Positions 23,708 to 34,735 of a DNA stretch of 64,000 nt are shown piece after piece. The position numbers and the translations under genes are program-made. The stretch is from Chrysoperla carnea (Eukaryota > Arthropoda > Insecta > Neuroptera > Chrysopidae), in the NCBI RefSeq assembly GCF_905475395.1, contig NC_058338.1, positions 39,613,435 to 39,677,434 on the forward strand, in the 5' to 3' direction. Numbering within the stretch: the first letter of the stretch is position 1; every line of letters starts with the position of its first letter. The notes beneath the pieces were generated by a model. The model saw nothing but the letters and a program-made list of their open reading frames with translations, did no database searches and was not told where the DNA came from.

Positions 23708-23962
23708 AGTCGCCCTAGTAGCTCTGTTGGTTAAGGCGCAACCGATTCCGTACGCGGACGTCGCAACAAAATTAATTTAATTTATAGTTGTGATAGGCTG
23801 GTGTAGTGCATGGCATATGCATGAAGGAGGTGCACTCAGCCTCTGAAATTGAGGAGCTGATAAATGAAATTATCAGCGTAAAGGTGGTAAAACACATATA
23901 TGGTATAACAATTGACTCTATAGCCTAAGTGTGTCCTTCGTGGTCAGCCAATATAACCTAAC
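23708..23962 (+). mobile_element. tRNA-derived SINE, copy 1
   Basis: The head GTCGCCCTAGTAGCTCTG followed by TTGGTTAAGGCG resembles a tRNA A-box region. The B-box segment is deleted compared with the minus-strand copy at 24450-24745. The body (ATAGGCTGGTGTAGTGCATG, GGTGCACTCAGCCTCTGAAA, GGTAAAACACATATATGGTA, GTGTGTCCTTCGTGG) is shared with that copy. It ends with AACCTAACATAACCTA. Confidence 0.7.
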
Positions 23963-24114
23963 ATAACCTATTAACAATTTTAGTATTATTAATATACAGC
24001 AAGGAATGACTGACTGTTTTTTGCGTCTTTACGTCATAAAACATCTAATCTCTTTAAAACAAGTAAATTCACAGAATTTAAAAAAAATTTTCCCACTTGA
24101 AACGTATCTAAGAA

Positions 24115-24385
24115 TACTCTCCAATAAATTACCATTTTCCTAGAGCCTTCTTCAAACTAAACCGATTTTGAGGATCATCACCTATTTTTAGTTGTTTCGT
24201 GTACGGAACCTTAAAACCGCACTTGAAACATAGCTAAAAACACTCCCCATTAAATTATCTTTCTAACGAAACAAAAAAATTCAAATCGTTTCATCTGTGT
24301 AGGCACCACGATGCCACAGACAGACAGACACACATAGCGGTCAAACTTATAACACCCATTTTTTTTAGTTCGGAGGTTAAATACA
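24115..24385 (+). repeat. RTE-like retroposon 3' end
   Basis: Contains two imperfect subrepeats (CACTTGAAACGTATCTAAGA and CACTTGAAACATAGCTAAAA, about 125 bases apart), then a CAGACAGACAGACACA run, GCGGTCAAACTTATAACACC and TTCGGAGGTTAAA. The ending matches 23370-23485. The type is typical of 3' ends of RTE-like retroposons in insects; no reverse transcriptase remains. Confidence 0.5.
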
Positions 24386-24449
24386 TCTATCTACAGATAA
24401 AATTTCAATTTGTGTGTTTTTATAGTTTTAGAGATATTTTATGGGAGGA

Positions 24450-24745
24450 CATTGAACGTTAGGTTAGGCTATATTGGTTGTCCACGAAGGACACACTTAT
24501 CCTATAGAGCCCATTGTGATACCATATATGTGTTTTACCACCTTTTCGCTGATAACTTGATTTGTCGGCGACTCAATTTCAGAGGCTGAGTGTACCTCCT
24601 TCATGCATATACCATGCACTACACCAGCCCATCACAACTATTAATTAAATTCATTTTTGTTGCGACGGCGAGAATCGAGCCCGCTACCCTGGGCGGAATT
24701 GGTTACGCCTTAACCAAAGAAGTTACCAGGGCGACATTGGACATA
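24450..24745 (-). mobile_element. tRNA-derived SINE, copy 2
   Basis: On the minus strand it begins GTCGCCCTGGTAACTTC, TTTGGTTAAGGCG (A box), then GCGGGCTCGATTCTCGCC (B box) and GTCGCAAC. This is a near-complete tRNA-like head. The body matches the copy at 23708 in inverted orientation, including the GGACACACTTA segment seen on the plus strand. It is the better copy for defining the family. Confidence 0.75.
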
Positions 24746-25291
24746 GTATTAACTATGTTTTTATACAAATAATATGATGATGGTTTGGTATGTACATTGT
24801 AGTCTATTTGCTATAACATAGTTGTTTATATGAAAATTATGTCTGGAATTATTAATTAGTAGATTCCAAAATATGAAATTGCTCGCGGCTTCCATTTTGT
24901 AATGGAAATAAGGAGAATTTAAATGAGATATAATTTCATATTAATTTCCGTTTTACCTACTTTATAATAGGACCCCACACATTTATTATTGGATTTTTGT
25001 TTTGGTAAAAATTTCTAGAAAATCTGGATACCGAACAATATTGTTATCCTGATCAAAAATTCAAATGAACGAAATCCTCTCAAACCATTCGTTTCAGAAT
25101 TGCTGCCCTTAAAAAGCATAAACCAAGTTTTGTATTGCATACAACTTTTATTTTCATTATCTGCATATGGAGTGTTGTTCTCGCTATACGACATGGAATA
25201 TTATGGCTAAACGGCTTAATTTTAACAAAATTTTCTTTCTGGAATAGATAGAGGGTTATTGGGTGTACATTAAAAAATTTTTTTTTTAGTA
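24746..25291. other. Intergenic, no recognised feature
   Basis: A+T-rich DNA without supportable features. Confidence 0.4.
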
Positions 25292-26134
25292 TACAGGGTG
25301 CTGGAAACGCGGAATGTATTAAAGTTATATTTCATTATCAGATTCTAAGAACAAAATAAAGGTGGTTTTCATAGTTTTACCTCACTTTAAATTCACGTTT
25401 TTCAAAATATTCTGTATTTTCTGAAATTATAGTAGCAATTTTAACGTATAATTTCGCAAAGCTTATATCAGTTTTTCAAACCAAATTTCCCTTTGAATCT
25501 ACTAATCGATTGAGTTTTAAGTTTTAAACGATATTAACTTGTTTAACTTTAATACAACACAGGGTTTATGTCATCAGCAAATGTAAATGAAAAACAAACA
25601 TTCTCCTAAAATAAAAATTATGTCGATCCGTTTTTCTCTTGAATAAACTTTCATTTTGGATAAAAAAGTGAACAAAAATCAAAAAAAGCTACTACAGCCC
25701 AAACGAATAACTGCGAATTTCGAAAAGCGCCCCAGCAAGTAATACATGGCTAAAAAGAGGAAACAAAATACGTTTTAACTAATATAGGAACCATAGTCAA
25801 CTACGCTAACCTCAAACAAAAGGCAACTTTGGGTCATAGCTCGAAAATCGACCGTTTTATTTAATATGACCATTGGATTCTAAAGAAAAAAGTGCTTTTA
25901 GAATGTTAAAGCCATACTCTCTTAACTTTTCAAACAACGACGTTATTCATATAAAGTTTAAAAATCGAAAAACCGAACTTTTGATTATAAATCACAAAGA
26001 AAAATTCGAAAGTTTTTGAAGACGGCATTGAACTTGTCTTAAAAGAAAAGATCGAGAGAATACTATCCATTTTTTTCTATCTCGTTTAGTTATGGAGATA
26101 CCTTATTAAAATATCGAATTTGGCCCACTCTGTA
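25292..26134. mobile_element. Non-autonomous element with TACAGGGTG ends
   Basis: The left end TACAGGGTGCTGG and the right end, read inverted, TACAGAGTGGGCC form short imperfect terminal repeats. The 843 bases between have no transposase. The right-hand end shares GGGCCA with that of the element at 54955-55649. The boundaries rest on the end motifs only. Confidence 0.45.
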
Positions 26135-26192
26135 CAAGTTGATTATACTTATAGTAAATATACTTTAATTTATAATTTAATTGAATTATAAA

Positions 26193-26640
26193 CAAGAGAA
26201 GAACAAACAATTGACTGAGTTAGTTGTTGAAATACCATGTATAAACAGCGTTGATTACTCATATCATTAATCACAATACACATACATACATGCCACACAT
26301 ACATAACTGATATTCCCATATAATACATACTAAAACAATTTACGACTAATTTGCACCCTCACGAGTATCAGTGATGTTTACGAAAAAATTTTTCAAACAT
26401 TCATTTTTTTATAAAGAACATTTTTTACATTTAAACTTTTGTTCAATCTCTAACGGTTTATAAGATGGGTCATACGGACCCAAGACCCAATTGACCTATG
26501 TTGCTCATTCACGAACTCGACCTCACTTTTTACAACCTGAGTAGTAAATTTTTGTTCGTAGCATCAATATTTTTAAGCGTTACAAACTTGGGTCTAAACT
26601 TAGTATACCTTGATATATATTACATATATACATGGTATAA
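26193..26640 (-). mobile_element. HINE-like dispersed repeat, copy C
   Basis: Minus-strand copy with both ends: TTATACCATGTATATATG at the 5' end and TATACATGGTATTTCAAC at the 3' end, followed by the AACTCAGTCAATTGTT hairpin region. The interior is shortened: the CCGTCTGTC microsatellite part and the CACCTAATTAGTCC block are missing. Confidence 0.8.
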
Positions 26641-27204
26641 CAATGCGTATGGCGTACACAAGATAGCTATAATAGTACTAGCGATTCTTGTGGTCAGTAT
26701 AGAAATTTACCTAGTCCACCACAATATAGAGAGTTTGAGTCGCATGAATTCATCATCACTTCCGTACCATGATATACTTAGCTTAACTATATCACTGGTA
26801 GAGTAGACCAATTTTGTCTCTTATTTACTATGAGGGTATTGCATTTCAAAGTATATACTATGCATTAACTATAAAGCAATGTAAAAGTACTTTGGGCTTC
26901 AAAAGTTGTGAACTTGATTCAAATTTTTTAGGTAAATTTGTTTTTAATTTTTTTGCAAAATGAGCGGATATCGAGTTGTAACCTTGGTTATGTACTGTTA
27001 GTAACTTCTTTAATAAACATTGAAGATTTCCGTGAGAAATGTGTTGTAACAAATCTCATTTAAACTTCTTTTCTATGGGAGTAATTTTCGTCCAAAGTAC
27101 TTGCCGTGCTAATTGCAGTAAAATCCATAAAATCCTTTCAAAATGTTATTTCTAGTTTATTATTTGTTGGCAGCTTTAAGTTTCGTGAGTATCTTTGTAC
27201 TTAT
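26641..27204. other. Intergenic, no recognised feature
   Basis: A+T-rich; nothing supportable. Confidence 0.35.
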
Positions 27205-27372
27205 TTCTATGCTTAGAATTGTAAAGGCAGCATGTAACAGAAATCACTGTGAATATAAATCATTTCACAAATTAAACCAAAACGCCCTGCATACTAAATT
27301 TCATGAAAATCGTTGGAGCCGTTTCCAAGATTCCAAATATACAAGAATTGCTCGTTTAAATATATAAGATAA
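27205..27372 (+). repeat. RTE-like retroposon 3' end
   Basis: The run CATACTAAATTTCATGAAAA, TCGTTGGAGCCGTTTCCAAG and AATTGCTCGTTTAAATATAT then AAGAT is characteristic of 3' termini of RTE-like retroposons in insects. A 74-codon frame across it (27143-27367) is incidental. Confidence 0.5.
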
Positions 27373-28671
27373 AATGTTTTAGTAGACCCTGTATGGTATG
27401 AAACCAAACAAAACCAGTACAATTTGTGCTTAAAGATAAGAGGATTATTCATATGAACACCATCAAAGGATTAATTTTGATTTTCTTTATTCATTTTCAA
27501 GAATATAATGAATATAATGTTATGCTTTTAAATGTAAGCTTTTTTTTCATACCAAAAATGATCATGTTTCAAATTTAACTCTTAACTGGTCTGGTTGTTT
27601 TTAAAACGTTAATGAATGTCCATTTTCGACAATTTCTGGCCAATAAATCGGTGATTAACAGGCCTGTTGAATAATCTCTAAGCAATCAACATTGTTTCAA
27701 TACAAAAATTTGAAGAAAGCGTTGATTAATTTAGATGAAGAAAATGTTTTCATTAATAAAGGTGAAAAAAATTTTGCATAGTTATTTTTAGTTTTTTTTA
27801 TTAATAAAGCAACGAAAGAATTTTTCAAGTTTTGTTGCGGATGGGTAACCCGGTTATTTAGGTGTGTGACTAAATAGTTTGAATTGGTCATTAATATATA
27901 AGTGGTAATTCAAATTAGATTAAAATGAAATAGTTGCTTCCCCCCTCGGCACTATAAACTTTTCTCTTTTCTCTTTTATGAATAAGTAAATACCACCAAA
28001 AAAACTATAATTTATTTGGTATTTAACTTAATAAGAAAGTCGCGTGAGTGGTCGAAACAACTTTTATACATTTGTGAAAAATTAAAATTGAATTAAATAA
28101 TATAATATCAATTCTAGCGTAGGTATAAACGTAAGTGGAACGTAAATATTATAACGTTGACAAAAAAATAGGTATAATAGTATTAAGCGCATTATGCCTT
28201 AACACAACATATTATATGTCTCAGTGTTTTTCGATTGTATTGTCATTCAGTTGCTGTTAATTTGAAGCTAATGGCCCTTTTCAACTGTATAAGCAATATT
28301 TGTAACAATATTAAATACATCTTCTCTTTAATTCCTGCTACCTGATCTTTTAGCCAATTTTAATTTGAGGAGCAGGGGGAAATAGCTAGAGGTTTTGAGA
28401 AATATAAATAGATAATGCCAAGTAACATAGTTACGTCAGGTGAATATTGCGCGAGATATAAGAAATATAAGCTCTAAAAGAAAAAAAAATTGTACATTCT
28501 TCTCTAAATTTTAAGCCATGTAATTTAATAATCTGAAAAATGTGTCGACATTAGCACACTTTCAGGACAAACACTATAGGAATAATATCTTCTTCTCAAA
28601 AAGAAGATGTTCATTTAATAAAATTAACGTAAAAATTTGTAATTTTTTATGGCTTTGGATTATCACCATAG
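27373..28671. other. Intergenic, no recognised feature
   Basis: A+T-rich. TCAGT initiator-like motifs at 28219 and 28245 lie in a slightly richer stretch but have no TATA box or following exon that I can support. Confidence 0.35.
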
Positions 28672-28761
28672 ATTTTTTGGATATATTTACGATACAACAC
28701 GTAAACATTGATTTAAGAGGTTTCGTCCATAGTCGAGACAGAAGTCATATACAGAATAATT
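28672..28761 (+). CDS. Weak candidate exon, 90 nt, phase 1-1
   Basis: The stretch lies between CACCATAG and a strong donor, GTGAGTAT. Entered in phase 1 its frame is open across 29 codons and includes NIDLRGFVHSRDRSHIQNN. Its length is a multiple of three. The acceptor is modest and no partner exon was found. It may well be chance. Confidence 0.2.
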
Positions 28762-30780
28762 GTGAGTATCTATAAAAAAAATATTTATTTACAGAACGTT
28801 TTAATTAAATTACGTACACTTCGATAATTTTAATTAATATTTAAAACAAAATAACTTTTAAAGAGTATATTTTCTATACGTCATCGTCAAAACGTTTGAA
28901 TTGTACTTTGTATATTATCTATACTCAAATTCATATTATTTGTACAAACAAATTAAATAAAATTAATTAAAATAATTTATTCACAAAATAAATTTAAAAC
29001 ATTAATTAAAATATATAAAATATATTTTAATAGAAAACAAAATATATAATTGTTATATCATATAATATACATATTACACGTATATGTATGAATCAACCTT
29101 CTAAAATTTTGCACAAATAATAATTTAACCATATTTTATTACCAAATGTATAATTTAATAATAATAATATAAAAGCTGGATGTAAAACCACATATCAAAA
29201 CAAACGGTTTTGAATATTTGATTGCTCAATATTTAAGTTAACTTATTACCATCGACAATATACATTTTTGAGCTCGAAAATTAAGTGAATAGATGAAAAT
29301 TTGGTTATATGTAGTTTATAGAATCTAGAATAGTAATTTAAATGACTCCGAGCTATGAAAAACATTTTTAAAATGAAAAATTAATATAGAGAAATCGGTT
29401 TTTCTCAAGTAGAATAAAAAGTATTTATTAACAGAAAAAAAAGCTTCTTATACATCAGTTGTAGCTGACGTAATTCCGCACATTATAGAGTTTTGTTAAA
29501 CTTTCTAGCATCAAACTTAGTTGATATATGCTACTTTTTACGACAATTACTTTTTTCATGTTATTATATATTCTGTTACGTGCGAAACATCAAAATTAAA
29601 AAATTTTTCGTGGATAACTCATAAACAGTAAATACAATTAAAAATGTAGAAGATAACCATAAATCTGTTAAAATAAGAAAGTCATTTGATTGTTTTTCAT
29701 TTCTATTAATATAATACTTTCCGAGCTATGGCATTCTGTCTCCCAAAAAGCATAGTTACGAATAATGAATTATCATTACTACTGATATATACTACAGTTA
29801 ATTTTGATTTAATAAACGAACTATAAAATTGGTTCATGATAATTTGCCAATTAATATTCCATTTTTCCTTTATTAAATCGTTGAATGGTTCGACTTGAGT
29901 TATGAAAAAAACAAATTCAATAATCAATAAACCATACATCAAAAAACTATTTTTTTTACAGAATCTATTATTTCATGAGATACAACCTACTGACAGACGA
30001 ACTGACGGGCAGCGGAATATTAGTAAAAAGGTTCCGTTACTAACTCTTTCGGATAGGGAAACCTACAATTAATTTACTTTTCCCAGAATCCTGCATGTTA
30101 TTGAGAAATACACAAAAAAACAACTAAAGTAATACTACTAATTTTATGTTTACAAAATTAATGATAGATATTATCATCGCGGAATAGGTCAGTATATAAT
30201 ATGAAGAACTCTCTTAATTTGTTAAATGCTGGTTCAAATGCTGTTGACTTTAAAATAATAAATACAATGTGTAATTAATTATAATTGTGGCAAAAAGATA
30301 AATGTACATTATACAAATCCAAATACGTCATTCAAATCCGATGTAAAGCTGTTATTTTGGTATGTTATTTGGACTCTTTTGGGTAGTGTGAAACTACGTT
30401 TTGCAAGCAAAAAAATTTTGTGCTAAACCAGGGGAATCTGTGAAAAACTGCAAAATTTTCGGACTTGTTTCAGTTTTTGCAGTTTTATTCAAAAATTATA
30501 AGCCTTTGACTTTATAATTTTGAAAGTATATTTTTGAGCAATTGAAGCTAGCCTACAACTCCATATGTCTCTTAGTTTTTGAGATATGATGCTTGAAAAA
30601 TTAACATGGTTTTCGATGTTAAAAATTTTGAGTTTGGCTTGACCGTTTGAGAGAGAACAAACGTTTAATTGTAAAAAATGTTTCTTGTAAAAAAATAAAC
30701 AACAAAAATATAAGATAAAGAGATGAAATTATGCAGGTAGCTTCTAATTAGTGAGCCTAATACAAATTTTTTTGTAAACG
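28762..30780. other. Intergenic, no secure feature
   Basis: Very A+T-rich. At 29988-30062 GACAGACGAACTGACGGGCA and AAAGGTTCCGTTAC look like the end of a retroposon-type repeat. No gene is supported. Confidence 0.35.
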
Positions 30781-30944
30781 GCTTACTATTTAATGCTGTT
30801 TTGACCATTGCCTGATTGATGAAACTAGATGAAATTGGCTTTAAAAGTGGCCATTCTTAGTTAGCCAATGGCCACTTTTTTAGCCAGTCATTTCACCCAA
30901 TTCCATCAATCAGGAAATGGTCAAAACAGCATTACATAGTAAGG
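30781..30944. repeat. Hairpin of about 75-bp arms
   Basis: GCTTACTATTTAATGCTGTT through AAAGTGGCCATT (30781-30855) is inverted at 30867-30944, leaving an 11-base loop. Mismatches are few. It lies about 330 bases beyond the stop codon of the minus-strand gene at 31273. It may be a small foldback element or part of that gene's 3' region. Confidence 0.8.
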
Positions 30945-31183
30945 CTATACTTATAGTTACTTTCATTATACAATGATAAGTTTTGATCCAAATTAATCAT
31001 CTAATAGCTGGCTAGTGATGAGTTTAAATTATACTCAAGTGTCAAGAATTTTTTTTTATTTATGTATAAAAATTTAGTCATTAAAATAATATGAATAGGT
31101 TTCGCTAAGGAGTTATAGGTGTGCTTTCTTTTTACGCTAACAGTAAAATAGCTTTAAATAAGTAAAAAAAAAGATTTTATATA

Positions 31184-31189
31184 TTTAAT
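31184..31189 (-). terminator. Possible polyadenylation signal
   Basis: ATTAAA on the minus strand, 84 bases after the stop codon at 31273. A canonical AATAAA also occurs at 31055-31060, 213 bases after the stop. Either could serve; both are common by chance in this DNA. Confidence 0.25.
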
Positions 31190-31272
31190 ATTAAATTTAA
31201 TCAGAAAATCTAGTAATAAAAATTGGTGAAAAACAAATTTACGATAAAAACAATCATAACAATTTAAAAACT

Positions 31273-32334
31273 TTAATAATATTTTCCATCACTTTCCTTG
31301 TATCCATACTCTTTTCCATCACTTTGTTCGTTGTTCTTTTTGTAAGCTTCTAAATCAGAATAGTATTCTTCTTGACCACTTTGTCCCTTATACCCTTTAT
31401 GTGCTTGATCGTTATGCCCTTTGTCATAATGTCCCTGTTTTCCATTTTCTTTTTCTAAGAATGCAGAATCATGACTACCTCCCTTTTTAAATCCACCAGC
31501 AGCTGAAGAATGGTGTGCCCCTTCATCACCGTATTTTTCATGATGACCTCTTACATCTGCCTCATCGTAGAAGGTATGATCTTTTTTGTATTCATCTTTA
31601 TGGTATACATTATGGAATCCAGTAGTTTTTGATCCTTTTTTATGCCCTTTTGATTCATGGAAGTTTTCACCTTTTGCTGCTTTTGCTGCTTGGTGCCCTT
31701 CATCATAATAAGCTCCAGAATCAGAATGACCAGCTTTATGTCCAGCATTTTCATCATAATAACCTTTATGGTGTTCGTTTCCATGATGACCTTTTTGACC
31801 TTTCTCGTAATCATGTTTAGATTTATATCCTTTTTCGCCTTTTTCGCCTTGTTTTGAAAAATGTTCAGCATTGAATTGTTCTCCACCGCCTTTCTTAAAT
31901 TCTTCACCAGTACTACCTTCCACAAAAGGTACTGGTTTTGGTAAAATATAATTTGAGTATTGTGCAACAGGTTTTTGGTAGATCACTTGGGGCGCTGGTG
32001 CAATGTATTGTTCTTGTGGTTGTTGATAAATAACTTGTGGCTGAGGCTCTGGTAGATATTCAGGTTGATAATACTTTTGAGGTTGAGGTTGTGGATAGTA
32101 TTTGGTTGGTACTTGCACTAAACCATATTTTTGTTGTGGATGTCCACCCAAATCGACGTAAGTTGCTGGCCCATGCCCATCACTACGATACATATAACCA
32201 CTTGCACTGGCTGTATTATCTTGGTCGGATATTTGTTGTTTTTGATGAACATAAACTTTTTCGATTTTATTTTGGATTGACACACTATTTTTGATGTAAA
32301 ATAGAACGAGCACAATTACACTGATCTTTAACAT
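31273..32334 (-). CDS. Secreted His/Gly/Lys/Tyr-rich protein, DUF4779-like
   Basis: A 353-residue protein in one exon. Residues 1-19 form a signal peptide (MLKISVIVLVLFYIKNSVS). Residues about 77-130 are rich in Pro, Gln and Tyr, with repeated KYYPQPQPQ, QVIYQQPQ and QVIYQKP units, a pattern seen in insect cuticle and matrix proteins. From about residue 145 the chain is dominated by Lys, Gly, His, Tyr and Asp/Glu in short motifs (EKGEKGYKSKHDYEKGQKG, GHKAGHSDSGAYYDEGH, GHKKGSKTTGFHNVYHKDEY, TFYDEADVRGHHEKYGDEG). I associate this half with the insect family DUF4779, whose function is unknown; that match is from memory. There are no cysteines in the mature chain, so cross-linking would have to use Tyr, Lys or His. 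A secreted structural or metal-binding role is inference. A good TATA box and initiator support the start. Many overlapping frames in this region are shadows of its repetitive composition. Confidence 0.85.
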   Translation of the reverse strand: MLKISVIVLVLFYIKNSVSIQNKIEKVYVHQKQQISDQDNTASASGYMYRSDGHGPATYVDLGGHPQQKYGLVQVPTKYYPQPQPQKYYQPEYLPEPQPQVIYQQPQEQYIAPAPQVIYQKPVAQYSNYILPKPVPFVEGSTGEEFKKGGGEQFNAEHFSKQGEKGEKGYKSKHDYEKGQKGHHGNEHHKGYYDENAGHKAGHSDSGAYYDEGHQAAKAAKGENFHESKGHKKGSKTTGFHNVYHKDEYKKDHTFYDEADVRGHHEKYGDEGAHHSSAAGGFKKGGSHDSAFLEKENGKQGHYDKGHNDQAHKGYKGQSGQEEYYSDLEAYKKNNEQSDGKEYGYKESDGKYY

Positions 32335-32379
32335 TTTGGTTTTAATGTTTTTTTGAGTTAAATCGGATGTTGATTGAAT

Positions 32380-32412
32380 ACTGAATTATAGGTTCAATGA
32401 TTTGTTTTTATA
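32380..32412 (-). promoter_or_regulatory. Core promoter: TATA box plus initiator
   Basis: On the minus strand TATAAAAA begins at 32412 and a TCAGT initiator spans 32384-32380. Taking A at 32382 as +1, the TATA box starts at -30, the canonical distance. The leader is then 48 bases to the ATG at 32334. The exact spacing makes chance unlikely. Confidence 0.75.
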
Positions 32413-32744
32413 TTAAAAAATTAACAATATAAATTGTTATTTTTTTCCCCCGATTGTTAAATATTTGTTAATAATTTTGTTTGTATATGTCATTGATTTT
32501 GGTTTGTAGGTGAAAAAGATGTTGTGAAATTTTGTGTGAAATGTGATTAATTCTTTAATATGTAGATTATTATTAATCAATTGGTTGGTTATTAATTTCG
32601 AGGTTATGATTTTTTTTACATTTTTCTTTACTTTGTTCTAATTATGTATGTAATGGAATAATTATTAAAATACCTAAAAATTTTACTGATTAACTGATAC
32701 AGCTATACAGGACACAGAGGTACTTGTATATTTTAGGAAAATGA
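32413..32744. other. Upstream region of the minus-strand gene
   Basis: A+T-rich DNA that may hold regulatory sites of the gene at 31273; none was recognised. Confidence 0.3.
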
Positions 32745-32895
32745 TATTATACATAGTGTTCCTGAAAGGCCTTTTTTAACGATCTACCAGACGTAGTACA
32801 GCCCAAAATAAGTCTATGTAGCTAAACTTGTCTAAACTTAGCTAAACTTAGTTACAAGTTTCTTCTTCTGGGTGTTAGGCGGCCGTAAAGTTGAT
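32745..32895 (+). repeat. AAAATAAGTC dispersed repeat, copy 1
   Basis: CCCAAAATAAGTCTATGTAG, TAAACTTGTCTAAAC and ACAAGTTTCTTCTTCTGGG followed by GTTAGGCGGCC parallel the sequence at 40055-40135. The shared core marks a dispersed repeat of unknown class. Confidence 0.5.
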
Positions 32896-34367
32896 ATCGT
32901 GAAATATTTTCTTTTGTAATTTTTAATGAGAAAGGATATTATGCCAAATTCTAATATATTGGCGTAACAGATGGGGTTTTCAGAATTTATCCCCCCTCTC
33001 TATTTCTACGCCCAAAGAGGTGAAGAATTTATATTCAGTAAATTGTGTACTACAAAAAAGGAGTCTTGTTAAGAATTGTTTATCAACAAAAAAGTTGAAT
33101 TATGAAATACTTCGTTTAGTTTTTTCAGTTGTTCTTTACATGTAAAAATAGGGATAAAAGAGTAGTTACTTAAGAATCTCCATTCAATACTTGAAATCTA
33201 TTTCTAATAATTAACAATTCGACTAAAACCTTGGTCACATGGATGTTATTCAAAATTATGAGGTAAATATGTTTAAGTAAGGAGCCATTCATTAACAACA
33301 TTAGCATAATTTTGACGATTTTTGTACCCGCCCCCACTTCCTCACTTAAGCATACATAAGATTTTTCTAGGGTGAGATTCAATCTTTTGCCAAATAAGTA
33401 ATAAAACATTGTTAGAAAAGGATCAGTTACACTAAAGCTCACAGTTTGATGTAAATTCAAGATTCTTATTCTTTAGTACAGAGACTATAGTCCGCGATGT
33501 ACATACATGCATTATTTCTAATATAAAATTTCAACCCATAAAATCTTACGTAAGAATGGGTTTATCCAACCACTCCTCCCATATAAGCTCATGAATAAAT
33601 TTTTAAATTATATGTAAAATAATTTTTTGTAATTATATAATTAAGGGCTAACTCTTTTCGAAATTGAACATGAATGGATACGATTATATTATGAGAATCC
33701 GTTTTTTCCACGGCACATTTTGACAACGAGGCTGTAATAATTAAGAATTACCTATGCATTTTGTACAGATTTTATAAGAATATTTGTGGACATTGGCTAA
33801 AATCGTAAACTTTTGACTGTTTCTCCGTGTAATGTGAATTTTTGCGCATGCAGAAGTACGTTTGGTATGGTTCGTAAGAGTATAAAACTTTGGGATGTTC
33901 ATATGATATTGAAATTTACTACTTTTCTCAGCCAATTTCAAAAGAAAAAGATTTTTGATTTATTGTATTGAACAGATTATCTTCATTCAATTTCAATCAT
34001 ATACCAGAGTGATTAGAGAATTTCTAAACTTAGTAACTATATACGTCGAATATTATTTCTTTGTTGCGAAAATGCTATCTGTAATTGAAATTAATTTCTA
34101 ATTTTTTTGTTTCAGGTAAGGTTTTGCAAAATTCCTGTTGAAATTATCTTTAATTTATGTGAGTTGTTGTAAGTATAAATTTTATTGATTTTCTGAAAGA
34201 TATCAAAAACGTTCCTACTACAAAACTACAAAAGTAAAAAATAAATTAAAAATAAATAAAATCTAAGTAGATTAAGGATCATCGAGAAAAATACTCCAAA
34301 GACGCATATCATAGGTGCGTATCTTACGCAAATGCTCTTCATAATTAGTCAGAGATAGTTTGTCATA
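32896..34367. other. Intergenic with a probable old repeat
   Basis: The stretch 33275-33600 contains AAGGAGCCATTCATTAACAA, ACCCGCCCCCACTTCC and TTACGTAAGAATGGGTTTAT, which look like a known type of insect DNA-transposon repeat. This is from memory and unsupported by a second copy here. A T-rich acceptor-like site at 34095-34115 leads into only 18 open codons. Confidence 0.3.
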
Positions 34368-34735
34368 GATAAGTTTAGTCCTAAGTTTGTAACGCTTAAA
34401 AATATTGACACTATAATAAAATTTTGGTATAAGTGTTCATAAAATCACCTAATTAGCCCATTTCCGGCTGTTTGCCTGTCTGTCGTCTGTCTGTCCGTCA
34501 TCACGATTACTCATAAACGAAAAGAGATATTAAGCAACTGAGGTCGAGTTCGTAAATGAGCAACATAGGTCAATTGGGTCTCGGGTACGTAGGACCCATC
34601 TTGTAAACCGTTAGAGATAGAACAAAAGTTTAAATGTAAAAAATGTTTCTTATAAAAAAATAATCAACTTTTATTGTATATTAAACAAAAATTATTTTCA
34701 TTTGAAACAATTTTTCGTAAAAACCACTGTAGAAT
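34368..34735 (+). mobile_element. HINE-like dispersed repeat, copy D (partial)
   Basis: Runs from AAGTTTAGTCCTAAGTTTG through a CTGTCTGTCGTCTGTCTGTC microsatellite and GGACCCATCTTGTAAACCG to TTTTTCGTAAAAACCACTGT. It lacks the 3' hairpin tail. Confidence 0.75.

Noticed and set aside
26498-26806. 102-codon frame
   Set aside because: Its first half lies inside HINE-like copy C and the rest is A+T-rich non-repeat DNA.
31551-31967. 138-codon minus-strand frame and several plus-strand frames within 31551-32294
   Set aside because: They overlap the secreted-protein gene and are Met/Lys/Ile- or Leu/Phe-rich by-products of its repetitive codons.
34095-34170. Terminal exon after a strong T-rich acceptor
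   Set aside because: The acceptor is good but is followed by only 18 open codons with no partner exon.
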